Positions 7,605 through 11,108 of a stretch of DNA of 11,108 nucleotides are shown here, in pieces (the stretch's first letter is position 1; each line of letters opens with the position of its first letter). Location: assembly GCA_002083615.1 (NCBI GenBank), contig MSXO01000054.1, positions 1-11,108 on the forward strand, written 5' to 3'. A model generated the notes under the pieces. That model searched no databases. It saw only the letters and a program-made list of their open reading frames with translations, and was not told where the DNA came from. This stretch comes from Proteobacteria bacterium ST_bin11. GTDB lineage: Bacteria > Pseudomonadota > Gammaproteobacteria > Methylococcales > Methylomonadaceae. Both the position numbers and the translations under genes were made by a program.

Positions 7605-7608
7605 GGAG
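7605..7608 (+). promoter_or_regulatory. Ribosome-binding site fixing the hpnH start
   Basis: GGAG at 7605-7608 lies 9 nt before the GTG at 7618. An in-frame TTG at 7603 overlaps this site and so cannot be the start. Initiation at the GTG gives an N-terminus MSVPLRQQL, which matches the usual start of HpnH proteins. Confidence 0.75.
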
Positions 7609-7617
7609 AATGATGCT

Positions 7618-8721
7618 GTGAGTGTTCCTTTACGTCAGCAATTGGCTGTAGGTAGTTATCTAATCAAGCAAAAAATCAAAGGGGTAAAAAAGTATCCTTT
7701 GGTTTTGATGCTTGAGCCCCTGTTTAGATGCAATTTGGCTTGCGCGGGCTGCGGTAAGATCGATTATCCCGACGATATTCTCGATAAGCGCCTATCAGTT
7801 GAGGAATGTTTGGCCGCAGTTGATGAGTGCGGCGCACCGATGGTGTCCATTCCGGGCGGCGAGCCCTTAATTCATAAAGAAATGCCGCAGATTGTGGCCG
7901 GCATCGTTGCTAGGAAGAAGTTCGTTTACCTGTGTACCAATGCACTGCTGTTGAGAAAACGAATCAATGATTACACGCCATCGCCTTACCTGACGTTTTC
8001 TGTGCACTTGGATGGATTGAAAGAGCGTCATGATACGTCTGTTTGTCAGGAGGGTGTTTTTGACATCGCGGTCGAAGCCATTAAATTGGCATTAGGTAAA
8101 GGTTTCCGAGTGACCGTTAACTGCACTTTGTTTCAAGGCGAAACGCCGGAAGAAGTCGCTGAGTTTCTCGATTATGCGATGGAGTTAGGTGTAGAGGGTA
8201 TTACTATCGCTCCAGGATTTAGCTATGAGCGTGCGCCCAAGCAAGACGTGTTTATCAAGGGTCTTGATGTTAAGAACCTGTTTCGCGGTATTTTCAAAAT
8301 CGGCAAGACGCGTAAATGGAAATTGAACCATTCTTCGTTGTATTTGGATTATTTGGCCGGCAATCAGAGTTACGATTGCACGCCATGGGGTAATCCAACT
8401 CGCAACGTATTTGGCTGGCAAAAACCTTGTTATTTGTTGGCTGACGAGGGCAATGCAAACTCCTTCCAAGAGTTGTTGGACGAGACGCCCTGGGACAAAT
8501 ATGGCACGGTGAAGAATCCTAAGTGCGCGAATTGCATGGCGCATTGCGGCTATGAAGCAACGGCGGTTGAGGACACATTGGCTCATCCTTTGAAGGCACT
8601 GTGGGCAGCAGTGCGTGGTCCTAAGACCTCCGGTGAAATGGTTGCCGAGAAGCAACCCGAGTTCATCGCGTCTTTCAAGAAATCGGCAATTTCCGAGATC
8701 CCCGTAAAAGTTGAGTCTTAA
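7618..8721 (+). CDS. hpnH: Hopanoid biosynthesis radical SAM protein HpnH (adenosylhopane synthase)
   Basis: Starting at the GTG, this is a 367-residue radical SAM enzyme. The CxxxCxxC cluster motif is Cys38, Cys42 and Cys45 in FRCNLACAGCG, ligating the 4Fe-4S that cleaves SAM. The SAM-binding GGEP motif is at 80-83. The C-terminal third carries the conserved CTPWGNPTRNVFGW stretch and a CANCMAHCGYE motif (Cys303, 306, 310), typical of the HpnH C-terminal domain (DUF3463 type). HpnH adds the 5'-deoxyadenosyl radical to diploptene to give adenosylhopane, the first side-chain step and the source of the HpnG substrate. It is encoded divergently from sqs-shc-hpnG and leads the hpnH-hpnM-mlaA unit. 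No frameshift or missing cluster ligand is seen. The identification is very secure because the protein resembles HpnH along its whole length. Confidence 0.96.
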   Translation: MSVPLRQQLAVGSYLIKQKIKGVKKYPLVLMLEPLFRCNLACAGCGKIDYPDDILDKRLSVEECLAAVDECGAPMVSIPGGEPLIHKEMPQIVAGIVARKKFVYLCTNALLLRKRINDYTPSPYLTFSVHLDGLKERHDTSVCQEGVFDIAVEAIKLALGKGFRVTVNCTLFQGETPEEVAEFLDYAMELGVEGITIAPGFSYERAPKQDVFIKGLDVKNLFRGIFKIGKTRKWKLNHSSLYLDYLAGNQSYDCTPWGNPTRNVFGWQKPCYLLADEGNANSFQELLDETPWDKYGTVKNPKCANCMAHCGYEATAVEDTLAHPLKALWAAVRGPKTSGEMVAEKQPEFIASFKKSAISEIPVKVES

Positions 8722-8774
8722 GACCAATTCAATCAAGTCATCCTCTTACCCACTAACAGATTTTTATAACGGCT

Positions 8775-9380
8775 ATGTTTAAAAAATTGTATTTAAGTCT
8801 CAGTTGGCTATTGCTCGTTTGTCTGTCTCCATTGGCTCAGGCTGAAGAGGCGTCTGCAAGGCAGGTTGTCGATGAGTTTCAGAGTCAACTGCTAGATGTA
8901 ATGAAAGCGGGTAAAGAGTTAGGCTTTCAGGGGCGTTACGACAAGCTAGATGTGGCGGTAAAGAAGAGTCACGATTTGCCTAAAATAGCCAGAATCGTCG
9001 TCGGCAAGCAGTGGGAAGAGTTGACGACAGAGCAGCAGAACAAGCTGGAAAGTGTGTTCAGTAAGCTCAGTGTCTCCGCCTATGCGCATAACTTTAAAGA
9101 TTATTCTGGCGAATCGTTTACTTTTGCATCCGAAGAGGAAACCGGCAGAGGCGGTGTGGTTATCCACACTAACTTACATATTCCCGGGGAAAAGGATGTT
9201 AAGTTCGATTACATGATGAAGAAAAAAGACGATGGCTGGCAAATTATCAATATAATAGCCGATGGAGTCAGTGATTTGGCATTAAAAAGATCCGATTATA
9301 CCAGCGTGTTGAGCCGTGACGGCTTCGATGCCTTGATTGTTAAAATCACCGAGAAAATTGAAAGTTACGCAAAGCAATAA
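8775..9380 (+). CDS. hpnM: Hopanoid-associated MlaC/Ttg2D-family periplasmic lipid carrier HpnM
   Basis: This 201-residue protein has a signal peptide (MFKKLYLSLSWLLL...SPLAQA) with likely cleavage after Ala23. The mature part matches the MlaC/Ttg2 (toluene tolerance) family: a DLPKIARIVVGKQWEEL-type helical segment at about 67-83, a central beta region, and a DGWQIINI-IADGVSDLAL-RSDY segment at 153-175 that is characteristic of the family. MlaC carries phospholipid across the periplasm between MlaA at the outer membrane and the MlaFEDB transporter. HpnM is the variant found in hopanoid clusters and may carry hopanoids, though its cargo is not settled. It begins 53 nt after hpnH with no obvious terminator between and no strong Shine-Dalgarno, and is followed 21 nt later by mlaA. 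Plain MlaC is the alternative; context favours HpnM. Confidence 0.87.
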   Translation: MFKKLYLSLSWLLLVCLSPLAQAEEASARQVVDEFQSQLLDVMKAGKELGFQGRYDKLDVAVKKSHDLPKIARIVVGKQWEELTTEQQNKLESVFSKLSVSAYAHNFKDYSGESFTFASEEETGRGGVVIHTNLHIPGEKDVKFDYMMKKKDDGWQIINIIADGVSDLALKRSDYTSVLSRDGFDALIVKITEKIESYAKQ

Positions 9381-9387
9381 GTTTGTT

Positions 9388-9392
9388 AGGAA
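9388..9392 (+). promoter_or_regulatory. Ribosome-binding site fixing the mlaA start
   Basis: AGGAA at 9388-9392 lies 9 nt before the ATG at 9402. An upstream in-frame TTG at 9393 directly abuts this site and is too close to be used. The ATG start gives a lipoprotein signal of normal layout. Confidence 0.7.
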
Positions 9393-9401
9393 TTGTCAGT
9401 A

Positions 9402-10418
9402 ATGTATAGCCCCAGTTATAAAAGCAACAGCCAGGCATCCCTGCTTTGGGTGGTGTTATCTTTAAGCGCATTAGCTGTTACCGGCTGTGCGACTACGGAT
9501 AAAGATCCGGTTGGGGCGACTAGAGCTTCGAAAGGCAAGGCAGACCTTGCAGATCCTTACGAAGGCTTCAACCGATCCATGTACGGATTTAACATGGGCT
9601 TGGATAAGCATTTTCTCAAGCCAATTTCTAGCGGTTATAAAACCGTAACACCCGGCTTCATGCAAACCGGTGTAAGCAACTTTTTTACTAATCTTAAAGG
9701 TATTAATGTTGTGTTGAACGATGTGTTGCAGGGTAAGTTTGAACAAGGTGCCTCCGATACCGGGCGTTTCTTGACTAATTCCACGGTTGGTTTGCTCGGC
9801 CTATTCGACGTGGCCAGCGATCTGGGATTGCAAAGCAATGTCGAGGATTTTGGGCAAACCCTTGCAGTCTGGGGAGTCGATCAAGGTCCGTATTTAGTTT
9901 TGCCGGTGTTAGGACCGACCACGGTCCGCGATGGTGCTGCGATTGTGGTGGATAAAGCTGCCAATCCTGGTACTTACGTTCCTGGTACTGGTATTGTCGA
10001 AGGTATTAATGATAGAGCCAATGCCGAAGGCGCGTTAAATTTTATCGACGAAGCAGCATTGGACCCCTACGTGTTTACCCGAGAGTCGTTCCTACAATAT
10101 CGTAAAAACTTGATCAACGATGGCAAGAGCAGCTCGACCGACTACGATTTTGATATTGATGCAGAGGTCGATGTGGGCGAGATTTCTGCAGCAAAACCCA
10201 AAGAAGCCGCCACAGCGCCAAAGCCAAAAACCGATACTGTCAAAAAATTGCCCGGCCGCGTTGAAAATACGCTCGATGTAAAGAAAGGCAATGCGAGTGG
10301 CAATGTCGGAGCTTTTGACAGCATGTCTAAATCATTCGACAACGCCGCATTGGAGTTTGAAAAAGCCTCCGACAAAATGGATCGAATTGGCAAAAAAAGA
10401 CAGTATAAACACCATTAA
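9402..10418 (+). CDS. mlaA: MlaA/VacJ-family outer-membrane lipoprotein with long C-terminal tail
   Basis: From the ATG this is 338 residues. A lipoprotein signal ends in the lipobox LAVTGC, making Cys29 the lipidated residue; Ala30 at +2 predicts outer-membrane sorting. The VacJ/MlaA core runs from about 50 to 235: DPYEGFNRSMYGFN at 51-64, GRFLTNSTVGLLGLFDVA at 121-138, GVDQGPYLVLPVLGP at 158-172, and a DPYVFTRESFLQYR end at 221-234. MlaA forms a ring-like channel in the outer membrane that takes mislocalised phospholipid from the outer leaflet and passes it to MlaC. Pairing with hpnM suggests the two act together, here possibly on hopanoids as well. The last 97 residues or so are an unusual hydrophilic tail, first acidic (247-260), then rich in Lys, Ala and Pro (264-286), then charged helical sequence. 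Typical MlaA proteins are about 250 residues. The family call is very secure; the tail's role is unknown. Confidence 0.94.
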   Translation: MYSPSYKSNSQASLLWVVLSLSALAVTGCATTDKDPVGATRASKGKADLADPYEGFNRSMYGFNMGLDKHFLKPISSGYKTVTPGFMQTGVSNFFTNLKGINVVLNDVLQGKFEQGASDTGRFLTNSTVGLLGLFDVASDLGLQSNVEDFGQTLAVWGVDQGPYLVLPVLGPTTVRDGAAIVVDKAANPGTYVPGTGIVEGINDRANAEGALNFIDEAALDPYVFTRESFLQYRKNLINDGKSSSTDYDFDIDAEVDVGEISAAKPKEAATAPKPKTDTVKKLPGRVENTLDVKKGNASGNVGAFDSMSKSFDNAALEFEKASDKMDRIGKKRQYKHH

Positions 10419-10429
10419 TTTTGCTTGAT

Positions 10430-10449
10430 GAGACGCAGGGAAGCATCTC
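10430..10449 (-). terminator. Stem-loop between convergent mlaA and apt, possible 3' end of the dxs-apt transcript
   Basis: In the minus-strand RNA, GAGATGC and GCGUCUC can pair over 7 bp (one G-U) around a 6-nt loop, starting about 10 nt after the apt stop codon. On the + strand the same pairing has one mismatch. No U-tract follows on either side, so it may be an RNA 3'-end stabiliser or a Rho-assisted stop rather than a classical intrinsic terminator. Confidence 0.3.
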
Positions 10450-10458
10450 GCAGTATGT

Positions 10459-10974
10459 TCAATAGTGCAGCAACGAGTGCACTTCGTAGTTACCCAATTT
10501 CTCCCTGCCTTGTAAGAAATCTAGTTCCACCACAAAAGCGCAGGCTACCACTGTAGCTCCCAGCTTTTCGATCAGCTCGCAACTTGCCTTGGAAGTGCCG
10601 CCGGTGGCGAGTAAGTCGTCTATTAATAATACCTTATCGTTACTGTCTACTGCGTCGATATGCACTTCCAGTTCCGCTGATCCGTATTCCAGGTCGTAAG
10701 ATACGCTTTGCACGTCATAAGGCAGTTTGCCAGGCTTTCTGAGAGGTATAAATGGGATGCCCAATTCCCATGCCACCAACGAGCCGAATATGAAGCCTCG
10801 CGCTTCCATGCCGGCCACTGCAGTAATGTCTCGGCCTAAAAAAGGATGCAGCAATTGGTGAACGGCCAAGCGTAGCGCTGCCGGGTCTTTGACCAGTGGC
10901 GTTATGTCTTTAAAGATGATGCCGGGCTTTGGGAAATCCGGAATGTCGCGAATCTTGTTTCTCAATCTATCCAT
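10459..10974 (-). CDS. apt: Adenine phosphoribosyltransferase
   Basis: This 171-residue type I phosphoribosyltransferase makes AMP and pyrophosphate from adenine and PRPP in the cytoplasm (purine salvage). The PRPP-binding loop is VLLIDDLLATGGT at 115-127, with the two acidic residues Asp119 and Asp120 and the TGGT turn. The N-terminal IPDFPKPGIIFKDITPL segment at 11-27 is the adenine-specific Apt signature, and AGMEARGF at 54-61 is also conserved. Length is close to E. coli Apt (183). The ATG has a GGAG ribosome-binding site with a 7-nt spacer. The gene starts 15 nt after the dxs stop, so the two are probably co-transcribed. It converges on mlaA. Adenine is also the by-product of HpnG, which gives it a possible link to the neighbouring hopanoid genes. 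Confidence 0.95.
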   Translation of the reverse strand: MDRLRNKIRDIPDFPKPGIIFKDITPLVKDPAALRLAVHQLLHPFLGRDITAVAGMEARGFIFGSLVAWELGIPFIPLRKPGKLPYDVQSVSYDLEYGSAELEVHIDAVDSNDKVLLIDDLLATGGTSKASCELIEKLGATVVACAFVVELDFLQGREKLGNYEVHSLLHY

Positions 10975-10989
10975 TTATGCTCTCCAGGT

Positions 10990-11108
10990 TTACCCACACA
11001 CGGCTTGAATTTTCGCCAAAATGCCCTTGGCATCCAACTCGCACAGTGCCAGTAATTCCTCGCGGCTGCCTTGCTCGACAAAGCGGTCCGGCAGGCCGAT
11101 ATTCAACA
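10990..11108 (-). CDS. dxs: 1-deoxy-D-xylulose-5-phosphate synthase, C-terminal 38 residues only (cut by window edge)
   Basis: The minus strand from the right edge reads LNIGLPDRFVEQGSREELL and continues to a TAA at 10992-10990. This matches the conserved C-terminus of Dxs (GLPDRFIEHG...LLxxxGLDAxGI), which closes the transketolase C-terminal domain. Dxs makes 1-deoxyxylulose 5-phosphate from pyruvate and glyceraldehyde 3-phosphate and commits carbon to the MEP pathway, which feeds farnesyl diphosphate to squalene synthase. The gene is too short in this window to check the catalytic residues. apt follows after 15 nt. Confidence 0.85.
   Translation of the reverse strand, partial: LNIGLPDRFVEQGSREELLALCELDAKGILAKIQAVCG

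Larger units (their letters stand above)
7179..7617. other. Divergent intergenic control region between sqs and hpnH
   Basis: This 439-base gap holds no convincing gene; the only open frames are short and lack family features. It is A+T-richer than the flanking genes and strongly strand-asymmetric. By hand count, 7201-7600 has about 109 G and 50 C on the + strand. It contains a promoter facing sqs, a promoter facing hpnH, a 10-bp palindrome and three U-rich TTG/T-run stretches (about 7309-7324, 7413-7424 and 7555-7569). It is therefore the likely joint control region of the two divergent hopanoid transcription units. A small RNA cannot be excluded. Confidence 0.7.

Noticed and set aside
8185..8736. 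183-codon minus strand frame opposite hpnH
   Set aside because: No recognisable motif and it lies fully over hpnH, which is secure in its own frame.
8722..8774. Terminator between hpnH and hpnM
   Set aside because: No stem-loop or T-tract is visible in the 53 nt, so a shared transcript is more likely.

Overview
The window looks like a chromosomal segment from a gammaproteobacterial (type I, Methylococcales-like) methanotroph. This rests on gene content: a single squalene synthase next to squalene-hopene cyclase, hopanoid side-chain genes including an HpnO-type aminotransferase, and a linked copC-copD pair. No pmo or mxa gene is present, so the assignment is an inference. All genes look intact, apart from two cut by the window edges. 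I see no mobile element, CRISPR array, tRNA or rRNA.

Layout. Positions 7178 down to 1 form one leftward gene series: squalene synthase (sqs), squalene-hopene cyclase (shc), hpnG nucleosidase, an hpnO-type aminotransferase, copC and copD. copD runs off the left edge and is open for 525 codons. The junctions are tight: 9 nt, a 4-nt overlap, 83 nt, 10 nt and 5 nt. A 439-base, G+T-rich intergenic region (7179-7617) holds divergent promoters. From 7618 rightwards lie hpnH (radical SAM), hpnM (MlaC-like) and mlaA/vacJ (lipoprotein). Converging on these from the right edge is a dxs-apt pair, with only the last 38 codons of dxs in the window.

How the genes fit together. Dxs starts the MEP pathway that makes isoprenoid precursors. 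Sqs joins two farnesyl diphosphates into squalene, and Shc cyclises squalene to hopene/hopanol. HpnH attaches the 5'-deoxyadenosyl group of SAM to give adenosylhopane. HpnG removes adenine, and the HpnO-like enzyme probably aminates the resulting ribose-derived side chain to give aminobacteriohopanepolyols. Apt can return the released adenine to AMP. HpnM and MlaA resemble parts of the Mla lipid-trafficking system and probably serve hopanoid or phospholipid movement between inner and outer membrane.

The most unusual points are the copper genes copC-copD at the end of the hopanoid series, a long histidine-bearing C-terminal membrane extension on CopD, an Apt gene whose substrate is the HpnG by-product, a long hydrophilic tail on MlaA, and the strand-asymmetric divergent control region. 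No wholly undescribed system is evident; the novelty lies in these linkages and extensions.
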